From the NCBI RefSeq assembly GCF_042477335.2, contig NC_091255.1, positions 28,002,501-28,066,500 on the forward strand: a DNA stretch of 64,000 nt, in the 5' to 3' direction. The position numbers were made by a program, and so were the translations under genes. This stretch comes from Ovis canadensis (lineage: Eukaryota; Chordata; Mammalia; Artiodactyla; Bovidae). The number at the start of each line of letters is the position of its first letter. Positions within the stretch are counted from its first letter, which is position 1. Under the pieces are notes generated by a model that was not told the DNA's origin, searched no databases, and was given only the letters and a program-made list of their open reading frames with translations. Shown piece by piece: positions 32,231 to 42,807 of the stretch.

Positions 32231-32399
32231 AACCAGCGCGACTAGAAGAGGGCTATTTAAGATCTGTTTTCATGTCAGTCTCCATCAAAGAGAAGGTCTT
32301 CCAACCACGAAGTGTAGAACACATGTGGGCACGGTGGTTAGGACAGGGATGGTGAGCCACGCGAAGTACATGAGCACGGAGGTAAGACCGGGATCTGAA

Positions 32400-32606
32400 T
32401 TAAGATCTTTTGTTGGGGGGGAGCGTGCTAGGTCTTCACTGCAGCGCGTGGCTCTTCATCGCAGCACACAGGCTTCTCTAGTTGTGGCACACAAACTTAG
32501 TTGCCCCTCAGCATATGGGATCTTAGTTCCCCAACCAGGGATCGAGCCCATGATCCCTGTAATGGAAGGTGGAATCGTTACCACTGGACCACCAAGGAAG
32601 TCCCCT
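32400..32606 (-). mobile_element. CHR-type SINE
   Basis: 'ggtcttcactgcagcgcgtg', 'cttctctagttgtggcacac', 'cttagttccccaaccaggga' and 'actggaccaccaaggaagtc' are reverse CHR landmarks. It sits in a probable MIR (flanks at about 32,330-32,400 and 32,640-32,750). Confidence 0.83.
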
Positions 32607-33071
32607 GAAGGCAAATCTTGAGTTCCCTGGAATGATGGGTCATTTGCTATCTCAGAACCTCAGTTTCCTCATCTATAAGTTGGCAGAATAACATCTACTT
32701 TGCTTGGCTGTTTTACGATTTAAATTTCAGTGAGTAATATCTCAGGGTTAGTTTCCTTTCTTCAGTTAGAATGTTTTCAGTTGCAAACAGCAGACAGAAA
32801 CACTTAAATTGGCTTAAACAAAAAGGGAATTTACCAAAGTAAGTAGAAGTCCAGATAAGGTTTTACCAGCACTTATGATATAATTAGAGTAGGTGATAAT
32901 TCTCACTGTCAGGAAGCTTAATGCCCATCCCTGGAAAAATTCTAAACTGAGTATTGCACAGATGATCTTTTAGTACCTTGATCTCTAGGGACCAATGCAA
33001 ATTCACTAAGAACAAGTCATTGGAAGATAGTCCTTTTTATTTTTTCAAAAAAAAATTATCCCATCGGGGAC

Positions 33072-33229
33072 CAGTGATTCTCAAGCTGTGTAGGCAGGCA
33101 CCCTAGACAGCTCTCAGAATTTCCAGAGGCATTTTCTACCAAATTCCCTCGGCTGATAGATCTATTTTAAAAGTGGAATAAATAAGCATTGCACAGGCCA
33201 TGGGCGAAAAAAATGTTTGAGAAGCACTG
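33072..33229. mobile_element. hAT-type MITE (MER5-like ends)
   Basis: The left end 'cagtgattctcaa' and right end 'ttgagaagcactg' form an imperfect 13-bp inverted repeat 158 bp apart, typical of non-autonomous hAT elements. The 8-bp flanks no longer match, consistent with age. Confidence 0.57.
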
Positions 33230-33489
33230 TCACAGCCATAGTATGACTGGTTCTCAGAAAGGGCATTTGATAAAACCTCTCTTGAGGGCTTCATAGATAA
33301 ATACGCCTGGGGCATGTGAGCAGCAGCAAACAACAGCTCCTAATGATGAAACACTATACAGTTTTGTGTAAAACACACAGAATCTTGAATTTTCTATTTA
33401 AGCAGAACTTGAAATCTTTTATTAAATGTGCATTGGTTATATGTATACTGCTCAATGATGGATAAATTGTGAAGTCCAACTTATATTCA

Positions 33490-34010
33490 GTGGATTAAAA
33501 AAGAGTTGTGTACCAAGATGCTCATTTTAGCATTATTTATAGCAGACAGGGAAAACAATGGAAAAGCCCAACAATAGCAAAATGGTTCGTAAATCATACA
33601 AAAGAGTATTAAGGTAAAACACAGACTAAACGAAAGAATTATCATATAGTCATTATGATGTTACTTGGGATTCCCTGGCAGCTCAGCAGTAAAGAAACTG
33701 TCTGTGATGCAGGAGACACGGGTTCGATCCCTGGGTCGGGAAGATCCCCTGGAGAAGGAAAGGGCAACCCACTCCAGTATTCTTGCCTGGGAAATCCCAT
33801 GGACAGAGGAGGCCGGTGAGCTACAGTCCATGGGGTTGCAAAAGAGTTGGACACAACTTAGCAACTAAACAAAAAAATGATGTTACATAGCCTCATTATG
33901 AAGCAAGATTGTGAAGAACACATAATGACATAAAATATATAATCTGAATTTTGTTTTAAAAAAGTTTAAACACAGAGAAATGGATAAGAAGGTAGAATGA
34001 ATGATAAACA
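33490..34010 (+). mobile_element. Ancient L1 3' end split by Bov-tA
   Basis: 'caagatgctcattttagcat', 'tatttatagcagacagggaa' and 'caacaatagcaaaatggttc' before the SINE, with A/T-rich text after it, resemble the 3' ends of ancient L1 families. Confidence 0.48.
33665..33876 (+). mobile_element. Bov-tA SINE
   Basis: Full-length Bov-tA with 'ggttcgatccctgggtcggg' and an A-rich end. Perfect 10-bp duplication, atgatgttac, at 33,655-33,664 and 33,877-33,886. Confidence 0.95.
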
Positions 34011-34560
34011 TGTTAATGATTGATTTCTTTTTCTTTTTTTTTTAACCTTTCTATGGTTTTCCAAAGTCCCTCTCTTTTATAACTAAGTGGGGGAAACAGC
34101 AATAAACGTTCTTTTAATATATCATTGGGTGTTTTTACAGATCATAAGCCCAGCATGAGTCAACAGTGAACAGACACATCTGCCAAAAATACTAAAAACT
34201 CTCTGCTCCTGAAGAGAAGCAGAGTGTTCTGAAAATAGGAGGTGACAACCTTTGGCATACAGATGGCTCATCCTTATATGAAACTTTGTGTCCAGTTCAG
34301 GAAACCACATTTTTAAGGACATTGGGACACTGCGGCATGCCCAAAGTAGGGAAAGAAAGGACATTAGGAAAGTTTATACCATGTCATATTTACTCATTAA
34401 TGAATTCACCTATTCAACCTCAAAAGTACCTCTTAGGCACTGTAGGTGAAATGGGAGAATTATATCAAAGGATGGTTGATGCATATAAGTTGGGGGCACA
34501 ATAGCTGTCTACAATATTTTAAGGTCTATCATGTGGCAAATGGACCGGGGGCATATAAAG
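34011..34560. other. Unassigned A/T-rich sequence
   Basis: No gene or clear repeat recognised before old L1 sequence begins near 34,566. Frames of 72-80 codons carry no domain. Confidence 0.4.
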
Positions 34561-34885
34561 TTTCAAGAGTGCATGGAGGCATATATGGTCAAATAATTTT
34601 CTACAAGGATGCCAAGACCACTCAATGGTTAAAGGACAGTCTTCATCAAATGGTGTTGGTTTGATGAATATCCCCGTGCAAAGGATGAAATTGGGTCCTC
34701 CTCTTACTCCTCATTTCTAAAAGTAACTCAAAATAGATCAAAGACTTAAATGTAAGAGCTAAATCTACCAAAGTCTTAGGCGAAAACATCATGGCATTGC
34801 AATTAGCAATAATTTCTTGGATATGATAGCAAAAGAACAAGCAATGAAAGAAAAAGTAAATACATTGGAATTCATTAAAATTTAA

Positions 34886-35215
34886 ATGGAAAGGAAACCC
34901 AAAAAAGAGGGGCCATATGTATATATAGATATGGGCTTCCCTGGTGGGTGGGATAGTAAAGAATCTGCCTGCAATGCAGGAGACCCGGGTTGGATCCCTG
35001 GGTTGGTAAGATCCCCTGGAGAAGGAAATGGCTGCCTTCTCTGGACAGAGGAGCCTGGCAGGCTACAGTCCATGGAGTCACAGAGAGTCAGATACAACTG
35101 AGTGACTAACACTTTCTCCTTCACTATGCATACATACAGCTGATTCACTTTGCTGTACAGTAGAAACTAACACAACATTGTAAAGCAATTATACTCCAAT
35201 AAAAACTTTTTAAAA
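34886..35215 (+). mobile_element. Ruminant L1 3' tail inserted in old L1
   Basis: 'gattcactttgctgtacagt', 'gaaactaacacaacattgta' and 'caattatactccaataaaaa' form the 3' end of a ruminant L1 and finish in an A-rich tail near 35,210. Its left part (34,886-34,932) is separated from the rest by the Bov-tA at 34,933. The surrounding old L1 text resumes on both sides. Confidence 0.62.
34933..35113 (+). mobile_element. Bov-tA SINE with internal deletion
   Basis: 'gggcttccctggtgggtggg' to 'gtcagatacaactgagtgac', but 'ggaaatggctgccttctctg' skips about 35 bp ('cactccagtattcttgcc' is absent). This gives a distinct short variant nested within the ruminant L1 tail. Confidence 0.87.
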
Positions 35216-35329
35216 AACGTTTCTGGGCCAAAGGACGCTATCAACAGAGTGAAAGGAAATCCCCCAAGTGGGAGAAAATAATTGTAGCAAATCCTATTTC
35301 TGATCCTTATGGGATATCTATATCCTCGA

Positions 35330-35790
35330 CTTATATCCTGATAAACCCACGGGAAAGTTGAAAATATCACAAGTTGAAAATGCATTTAATATACCCAAAC
35401 TACTGAACATCATAGCTTAGCCCGCCTTAAATGGGCCCAAGCCACTCACATTAGCCTACGGTCGAGCAAAATCATTTAACACTAAGCCTATTTTATAATA
35501 TGTTGAATATCTCTTATAACTGATTGACTGCTGTATGGAAAGCGATCAGCGCGGTTGGCTGGGTGCAGAATGATTGTTAAGTGCATCGGCTGTTTTCCTT
35601 CATGATTGCTTGGCTGACTGGGACCCGCGGCTTGCTGCTGGTGCCCAGCATCAGGAGAGAGTATTTTCCCTCATATCGCTGACCTGGGAAACATCAAAAT
35701 TCAAGGTGTAGTTTCTACTAAATGTTTATCGATTTCACACTGTCGCAGCTCAAAACCAACACAGTTTGGAGACCATCTGACTCTGTGTGT
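35330..35790. mobile_element. Tigger-type (TcMar) DNA transposon remnant
   Basis: 'aaaatgcatttaatataccc', 'gaacatcatagcttagcc', 'attagcctacggtcgagcaa', 'aagcctattttataatatgt' and 'tcgatttcacactgtcgcag' match the internal text of a mammalian Tigger-type element in order. Transposase is not preserved. It splits the old L1 scaffold. Confidence 0.66.
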
Positions 35791-36262
35791 GTATATATTT
35801 CTACCTGCAACTCTAATCTTTTCTGACTAATGATAAGGATTAATAAATCTCCAATAACTTAACAACCAAAACACACAGCCCAATTAAAAAATGGGCAAAG
35901 GACTTGAATATACATTTCTCCAAAAATGATTTACAGTACCAATAAATACATGAAAGGATGCTCAATATCAATACTTATCAGAGAAATGCAAATCAAAACC
36001 CCAATGAAATACCAGTTCACACACATTAGAATGATGGCTATTATTGAAAAAGTAAAATAGAATAAAATAAACAGATAATAACAAGGGTTGGTAAAGATGT
36101 GAAAAAATCAGAACCCTTGTATACGGCTGGTGGAAATGTAAAATGGTGCAGTCACTGTGGAAAAAAGTATGACAGTTCCTCAAAAAGTTAAGCATAGAAT
36201 TATCATACGATGTAGCAGTTCTACTTCTGAGTATATGCCTAAAAGAATTGAAAGCAGGGTGT

Positions 36263-36471
36263 CAGGACTTCCCTGGTGGTCCAGTGGCTAAGACTCTGTG
36301 CTCCCCATGCAGGGGGCCTGGATTCGATCCCTGGTCAGGGAACTAGATCCCACGTGCTGCAACTAAGAATTCTCATGCTGCAAATGAAGATCCCACGTGC
36401 CGCAACAAAGACAGAGGAAGCTTCATGCCGCAACGGGGACCTGGCACAGCCAAATAAATAAATACTTTTTA
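36263..36471 (+). mobile_element. CHR-type SINE
   Basis: 'caggacttccctggtggtcc', 'gattcgatccctggtcaggg' and repeated 'gccgcaac' words, ending 'caaataaataaatac'. 12-bp duplication with one mismatch (aaagcagggtgt / aaagcaaggtgt) at 36,251-36,262 and 36,472-36,483. Confidence 0.91.
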
Positions 36472-36698
36472 AAAGCAAGGTGTTAAACAGATATTGTACC
36501 TCATGTTCATAGCATCATTATTCACAAGTATCCATTGACAGCTGAATGGATAAACAAATGTAGTATATACTTTCAATGGAATGTTACTCAACCTTTAAAA
36601 TGAATTCTGACATGGATGAATCCTGAGGACCTGATGCTAAATGAAATAAGCCTGTCCAAAAGGACAAATATCATATGATTCACATATATGAGGCACCT

Positions 36699-36908
36699 GT
36701 ATGTGTGTGTGTGCTCCAACTCTTTGTGTGTCCAACTCTTTGCGACCCCATAGCCCGCCAGGCTCCTCTGTCCATGGAATTTTCCAGAATACCAGAGTGG
36801 TTGCCATTTCCTACTCAAGGGGATCTTTCCGACCCAGGGATAGAAACTGCATCTCCTGCGCTGGCAGGCTGATTCTTGATTTTATCAACAGCGCCACCTG
36901 GGAAGCCC
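36699..36908 (-). mobile_element. Bov-tA SINE with TG-repeat tail
   Basis: Reverse Bov-tA preceded by a (TG)n run (its tail on the minus strand) and containing a duplicated 'ccaactctttg' word near its 3' side. 13-bp duplication, atatgaggcacct, at 36,686-36,698 and 36,909-36,921. The right copy became the target of the next SINE. Confidence 0.92.
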
Positions 36909-36922
36909 ATATGAGGCACCTA

Positions 36923-37140
36923 AGGTGTCAAGGTGTCGTCACTCAGTCGTGTCCGACTCTTTGTGACCCCATGGACTATAGCCTACCAGGCTCCTCCGTC
37001 CATGGGATTTTCCAGGCAAGAGTACTGGAGTGGGGTAGCCATTTCCTTCTCCAGGGGATCTTCCCGACCCAGGGATCAAACCTGGGTCTTCTGCATTGCA
37101 AGCAGATGCTTTACCCTCTAAGCCACCAGGGAAGCCCCAC
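36923..37140 (-). mobile_element. Bov-tA SINE inserted at the duplicated target of its neighbour
   Basis: Full-length reverse Bov-tA ('cactcagtcgtgtccgactc' to 'ccaccagggaagccccac'). 10-bp duplication, gaggcaccta, at 36,913-36,922 and 37,141-37,150. Its left copy overlaps the right TSD of the previous SINE, so gaggcacct now occurs three times (36,690, 36,913, 37,141). Confidence 0.95.
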
Positions 37141-37317
37141 GAGGCACCTAGAAGTAGTCAAATTCACCATCAGACAGTGCAATGATGGTCGCTGGGTCTC
37201 AAGGGAGGGAGGGATGAGTGGTTTAATTAATCGTTTAATGGGCACAGAACTTCAGTTTGGGAAAATGAAAAGTTCAGTAGATGGACTGCGGTGATGGTTG
37301 AGAATACATAAAGGGAG

Positions 37318-37985
37318 GGTCATACCCACCAGGATAGCTAAAACAAAAGACTAAGAACCAAGTGTTAGCAAGAGCATGGAACAACAAACTCCCATACATT
37401 GCTGGTGGGAATGTAAAAGCTGAAACTGCTGCTGCTGCTGCTGCTAAGTCACTTCAGTCGTGTCCAGCTCTGTGAGACCCCATGGACGGCAGCCCACCAG
37501 GCTCCCCCGTCCCTGGGATTCTCCAGGCAAGAACACTGGAGTGGGTTGCCATTTCCTTCTTCAATGCATGAAAGTGAAAAGTGAAAGTCAAGTCGCTCAG
37601 TCATGTCTGACTAGTAGCGACCCCATGGACTGCAGCCTACCAGGCTCCTCAGTCCATGGGATTTTCCAGGCAAGATTACTGGAGTGGGGTGCCATTGCCT
37701 TCTCCGAAGCTGAAACTATGACCCAGCAATTCTATTTCTATATATTAACCCAAAGAAGACACTTCATGTGCAAACAATAATACACACACAAGAATGTTTA
37801 TAGGGCCCTTTATCCATAATAGTCAAACACTAGGTACAAGTAGAATGCCCATCAACAGAATAATTAATTAATTAATTATGGGATAGTCATAAAATGGAAT
37901 ACTATTCAGCATAAAAAAGAAAAAACTTGAGTTTACAAAGTGAGATAAAAGAATCTCACAGATGCTATGCTAAATGGAAGAAATC
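37318..37985 (+). mobile_element. Second old L1 (L1M) fragment, split by BOV-A2
   Basis: 'ggatagctaaaacaaaagac', 'attgctggtgggaatgtaaa', then, after the SINE, 'atgacccagcaattctattt', 'tgcccatcaacagaataa' and 'ataaaatggaatactattca' follow L1 ORF2 end order. It repeats a region already passed in the upstream copy, so it is a separate insertion. Confidence 0.67.
37428..37706 (-). mobile_element. BOV-A2 SINE (dimer)
   Basis: (GCT)n start, two Bov-A monomers joined at 'gcatgaaagtgaaaagtgaa', and 'gccattgccttctccg' at the far end. Perfect 11-bp duplication, aagctgaaact, at 37,417-37,427 and 37,707-37,717. Confidence 0.95.
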
Positions 37986-38039
37986 AGATAGATAATGGAT
38001 CATTTTTCTTGCCACTTTCAAGAATTTTTTTCTTTAATT

Positions 38040-38590
38040 TTTAGAAGCTTGATTACGTGTCTTGGCATGAATTTTTTTTTTTTAGGATTATCCTTTATGG
38101 GACTTTTTCAGCTTCTTTAATCTGTGTCTGTTGCCAAGTTTGGGAAGTTTTCATCCGTCTTTGCTTAAAATACATTTTAAGCTTCACTCTTTTCCTAGGG
38201 CTCCAATGACACAAATATTCTTTTGTTATAGTCTCATAGGTCCCTACAGCTCTGTTTTTTCCCATATATTTCTTTTTACTGTTCAGATTTGAGAATTTCT
38301 ATTTTTTATCACCAAGTTCATTAATTCTTTCTTCTGTCCTCTCTCTATTCTTCCCTTAAGCCCATCAACTGAGTTTTAAATGTTTGGTTACTGCATTTTT
38401 CAGTTCTAAAATTTCTGCTTGATTCTTTTTCACATCTTCTATTCCTTTGCTGAGATTTTTCAGTTTTTTATTTGTTTCAAATATGTTTGTCATTGCTTGT
38501 TGAAACATTTTCACCATGACTGCTTTAAAATCCTTGCCAGGTAAGTCTAGCATCTGTTTCATCTTGGCACTGGTCTGAGAATCCCATGGA
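38040..38590 (-). mobile_element. Probable old L1 5' region
   Basis: 'catttttcagttctaaaatt', 'cttctattcctttgctgaga' and 'ctgctttaaaatccttgcca' recall the reverse 5' region of L1M-type elements. A 78-codon minus frame (38,365-38,601) is rich in K, E and N, with a coiled-coil flavour. Confidence 0.42.
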
Positions 38591-38719
38591 ACATTATACA
38601 ACTACAGTCTAGGGGCCTGAGATGCTAAGAAAAATTGTTTCTCATTTCCCAAAATTATGATAGGAACTGAGAACAAAGGGAACTGGATCTACCATGTAGC
38701 AAATTCCATGAGCCACCAG

Positions 38720-38907
38720 GGAGTTCCCTGGGGATCCAATGGCTGAGACTTCAGGCTCCCAGTGCTGGGGGCCTGGGTTCAATCCCTGGTCGGGGAACTA
38801 GATCTCACATGCTGCAACTAGGTCTCAGAGTTCACACGCCGCAGCTAAAGATCCGCATGCAGCAGCTGAGACCTGGAACAGCCAGATAAATAACCTAAAG
38901 ACAAAAA
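38720..38907 (+). mobile_element. CHR-type SINE with long TSD
   Basis: 'ggagttccctggggatccaa' to 'ggaacagccagataaataac'. The flanks 38,698-38,719 and 38,908-38,929 match over 22 bp with one mismatch, an unusually long target duplication for this window. Confidence 0.92.
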
Positions 38908-38929
38908 AGCAAAGTCCATGAGCCACCAG

Positions 38930-40320
38930 CTTGAAGTAAGCCACCTTTCCCCCAGGCCTGTCAAGAGATTAACGCTCATAGGAGTCAGGCATAGACCCCC
39001 TTCTCTCCACCACCTGGGTCTATATAAAGCTGGTGGTTGAGGGTGAGAGGGGAGATGCTTCTTGGGGGAGGACAGTGTTTGTGAAAAGAAGTTCTTCTAT
39101 CCTTACTCCCCTGGGGATGGAGAGGGAGGAGTGGGCCTTCGACTAGTTCAAACAGGGATGAGACTCAGTAAAAACCTGGCAGTGTCTGCACGATGGGGAG
39201 ATGGACACTTCATCGCCTAGTTGATGTCCACCGAGCTGCCCTGGCGCTACTGGAGTGGCAGCGTCAAGAGAGGGCAAGAACTCTCCCCTCCACCCTGCCA
39301 GCAGCCAGGACCTGCAGGTGCCAGAGTTGGGGCGCTGGAGAGCACGATGAGCTGGGAGGCTGCTGGTTTGCTGGAAACGAGGAAACAAGCTCCACTGGGC
39401 ACAGAGGCAGGAGTGGCAGGGGCTTCCTGCTGGCAGTCAGCCTGAACATGTCCAGTCTCAAGGGACTCCTACAGCCTGGCAAAGTTGCTTGACACCATAG
39501 TGTACCAAGGGGGTATGGTCTGCGCAAGTGGGAAGGAGTATTTTATCACTGACGTTGTTTGATATTTTCTGGGCATAATGAGGACAAACACAGACTGACT
39601 TTTGTCAGTTTTACGATTGCTTTTAAATTCTGTATGGACAGTGCCCCCAGCATGCCCACCCCTCAACATGCCACTTGACCTTGATGTTGACACTGAGTCT
39701 CTTGCAGGTGGGCTCTTAGCAGGTGCCTCGTCTGACCTGAAGCAGGGATTATCCACGGAGGACAGAGGGGTTGACTGACAGCAGACATACCTCACCCAGC
39801 ATGCACACTCACATCTCAGAAGAAGAGGAGCCTCCTGGGAGAGGAGGCCTGGGAGAGGAGGGATGTTTGGAATTGAAACAGGATTAAAGTTTTTAAATGG
39901 AGAGAATGTACCTAACATTGTTAACATTAAGGTTTAATAACTTAAACGAGACTGTTCCCTTCCCGCTGCCCCAGCTTTATGGAGCTGTAACTGACAAATA
40001 AAATTGTATACATGTGTGACATGTACAAAAGACTTTAATAAATGCAAATGACTAGCGTTATGAGGACAGCCTGAGAAGTCCTGTTGGTTGCTCATCAACA
40101 GAAGCTTGCCTGCAGAAAAGAGGGCTGAGAGCACCACTCTCAGATAAATGCTATTTATCAGTATCAGAAAAATGATATTATTCCTTGTTAAACAGTCAGT
40201 GAGGTGCAATTCCTCAAGTAAAGCAGCTATATTGGGGGTTTTTTCCTACGATAACGCATAGGTACATTTTTCTGGGAAGACAGTATATGCTTTCAACCTA
40301 TTCTCAAAGGGCTCCTGGAT
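38930..40320. other. Unassigned sequence
   Basis: No exon or familiar repeat. Frames of 74-152 codons overlap on both strands (39,143-39,927) without domains. Confidence 0.42.
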
Positions 40321-40329
40321 TCAAAGAAG

Positions 40330-40560
40330 ATTCAAGAGCATCAGGCCTGCAGACAACCCAGTCCCTTACCTGATGACACTTTCTTAGTATACTGTGTTCA
40401 GCAGACATTATCTCACCTCTGTGTGGCCATGGACAATCTGCTAACCCTCTCTGTTCCCAAAGTTCATCACCTGTAAATGAAAATAACACCACCAACCTCA
40501 CAGGGCTGTTAAGAGCATCAAATGAATAAATGTAAGGGAAGTACTTAAAATAGAAGCTGC
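40330..40560 (+). mobile_element. MIR SINE
   Basis: 'tgtgtggccatggacaatct', 'aacctcacagggctgttaag' and 'atgaataaatgtaaggg' follow the MIR 3' half. The following microsatellite and SINE end it. Confidence 0.5.
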
Positions 40561-40608
40561 ACTTATGTATTTATATATGTGTGTATATATACACATATAT
40601 ATGTATAC

Positions 40609-40655
<47 letters not shown>
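40558..40655. repeat. Compound (TA/TG)n-(CA)n microsatellite
   Basis: An alternating T/A and TG tract (about 40,566-40,620) passes into a pure (CA)n run (about 40,621-40,650). Likely length-polymorphic. It lies inside the target duplication of the adjoining Bov-tA, so it belongs to the inserted unit or expanded right after insertion. Confidence 0.9.
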
Positions 40656-40657
<2 letters not shown>

Positions 40658-40863
40658 AAGTGCAGTGGTTCAGTGGTAAAGAAGCTGCCTGCAATGCAGG
40701 AGACCCCAGTTAGATTCCTGGTTAGGGAAGATTCCCTGGAGGAGGAAATGGCAACCCACTCCAGTACTCTTGCCTGGGAAATCCCATGGATAGAGGAGCC
40801 TGGCAGGCTACAGTCCATGGGGTTGCAAAAGAGTCAGACATGACATAGCAACTAAACAACAAC
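40656..40863 (+). mobile_element. Bov-tA SINE
   Basis: 'gcagtggttcagtggtaaag' to 'cagacatgacatagcaacta' with an (AAC)n-like tail. The 10-bp repeat aaatagaagc occurs at 40,548-40,557 and 40,864-40,873 and encloses both this SINE and the microsatellite. Confidence 0.91.
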
Positions 40864-40874
40864 AAATAGAAGCA

Positions 40875-42650
40875 ATGGCTGTTATTATTTTTTTTTACTA
40901 CTTTTACTTTCTGTTCCTCTTGGGAAGCCAGAATTTCTGCATGAATGTCAGTCTCTCTAGCAAGTGGCTCAGTTAAGTGATGCCTGTTTCTGAGAAGTAT
41001 TTTTTTCCTACAGCAAAGTTAAGACAGAGCCAAGAGCCGAGAAGGGATATTAGCCAAAGAGCTGAATCACATGTCTCACCCAGACAGGGAAAACCCCACA
41101 GTTGCCATGCTCAGAACAAAACTGGGTGCCTCAGAATGCATCAGTTTAATAAAATGGGGAAGTTAGGGAGCTCTCTTCCTGTCCTTTGACTTGACTTTGC
41201 TTAATGTCCCTCCCATAAGGGGACAGCCCCTTGCTTCTCAATGCCAATTCATGCCCTCTGTTGTCCATAAGACAGCTCAGTGTTCCAGAAAGAAGACTGT
41301 TACTCATCACCCCTGCCATTCACTTGGCATCTTGTGTCTTCCAAAGGACGCACAGCCAAAAAGAATCCATCCCTAGGCTGTCCCCAAGTGGAAACTGTCT
41401 CATTTAGAGGCTTATAACCAGGAGATGGAATGGGCGCGTTCAATTCTGTACCTACTTCCTTGTGAGGCAACTTCTCTCGATCCAGAGAAGTTGTGAGCTT
41501 CCCTCCAGAATGCCTCATAGGATTGATAAGGGCCTCCCTGGTGCCAAATGCACTTGCAACATGGACCTTTGCAGATGGCTCCAAAGAACCAGATGAGAGA
41601 CAGCAAGGAAACAAGTTAATTGATTTCCTGAAACTGTGTATCAGAAAAGCTGCTATTGTATATACAGTCAAACACTGGAACTGGGTCAGTTTGGTAAAAC
41701 CAATATTTGTCCTTGGGCAGGGACCACTCTTACTATAGATAGCAGGCGGGGCTTTCTTCTACCATCCCAGGAAGTCCATACTCCAGGTGGAAAAGCCAAA
41801 ATGTGCCCACTGGGAACTTCCTACAGTTGAGGCTCCTGCTCAGCCCATGAAGTCAGTGCTGTTCTTCACGTTTCCTTTGGCCAAAGGCTGTCCTGACTGT
41901 TTCATTTTCTCTCTTGACAGCATCACACAGGGGTAAGTACAGTATTGAGCAACCAGTGGAAAAAAGAAGAAACGGGGATTTTCTGGTGGTTTGCTCAAGC
42001 TGATTTGTTTGTAGTACCTGTTCTGGCTGTGTCTCTAGCATCCATCTTTCTGGAAGTCAATTCATGACGAGCAACCACTTCACATCCCTGAACCAGAGTT
42101 AAAAATAAACGTGACATAGAATTAGGCTTATATTCGGAGCATAATTACGAGTTGACGGCTTTCCTTGGAAGAACCATCACTGATTTATGCTTTCATGATT
42201 TCATGGTAAGATGGGGGCCACTTTTGCTCCTGCAAAACTACAGCTGAAGACATCTCTGAGCAAGTTATCTCAAGTCCCTTATATGAGGATCTACAAAATT
42301 TAATTTTCCAATAATATAATGCCAGGTGAATGCTGGCATTCTTCAAACAAAACTAGATGCAGCTCAGCTGCTTTGCTTCTCCATCTCCTCCCCTCCTCCA
42401 TCTCCTTCAGATAATGATGATGAAACTCACATGGCCCACATTTCTACTTTTGCCTTGGGTGTTAGGAAGCTCAGGGTTAAATTTCATGCTCAAACTATTT
42501 TATCCACATTTCTGAAAGTACTTCCTATTTTTCCATAACCAGCTTCCAGTCCATTTTTAAATTTTCCATTTTCACTGTATTTAAAATTATAAAACCCTTT
42601 CTGTCCTTTGTTTTTATTTAAATAAAGAGGCAGACTAAAATTAATTAACT
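40875..42650. other. Unassigned sequence
   Basis: About 1.8 kb free of recognised repeats, one of the longer such stretches. A 123-codon minus frame (41,300-41,671) overlaps an 81-codon plus frame; neither shows a domain. Confidence 0.42.
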
Positions 42651-42658
42651 AATTAAAC

Positions 42659-42799
42659 ATGAGTTGGGAAGATGCCCTGAAGGAGGAAACGGCACCCTGC
42701 TCCAATATTCTTGCCTGAAAAATCCCATGGACAAAGGAGCCTGGCGGGCTATAGTCCATAGCATCGCAATGAGTGGGACACGAATGAGCACACACACAC
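42659..42799 (+). mobile_element. Bov-A SINE with CA tail
   Basis: Begins 'atgagttgggaagatgccct' and ends in (CA)n. 8-bp duplication, aattaaac, at 42,651-42,658 and 42,800-42,807. Confidence 0.9.
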
Positions 42800-42807
42800 A
42801 ATTAAAC

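Larger units (their letters stand above)
34566..36685 (+). mobile_element. Old L1 (L1M) ORF2 3' region, multiply interrupted
   Basis: Pieces at 34,566-34,885 (remnants of the ORF2 'DAKTTQWLKDSL' region), 35,216-35,330, 35,800-36,262 ('cccaattaaaaaatgggcaa', 'atgctcaatatcaatactta') and 36,472-36,685 read in order as one decayed L1. They are separated by a ruminant L1 tail, a Tigger-type transposon and a CHR. No open frame remains. Confidence 0.68.

Noticed and set aside
36690..37149. Three copies of gaggcacct as a regulatory array
   Set aside because: The spacing is explained by two SINE target duplications.
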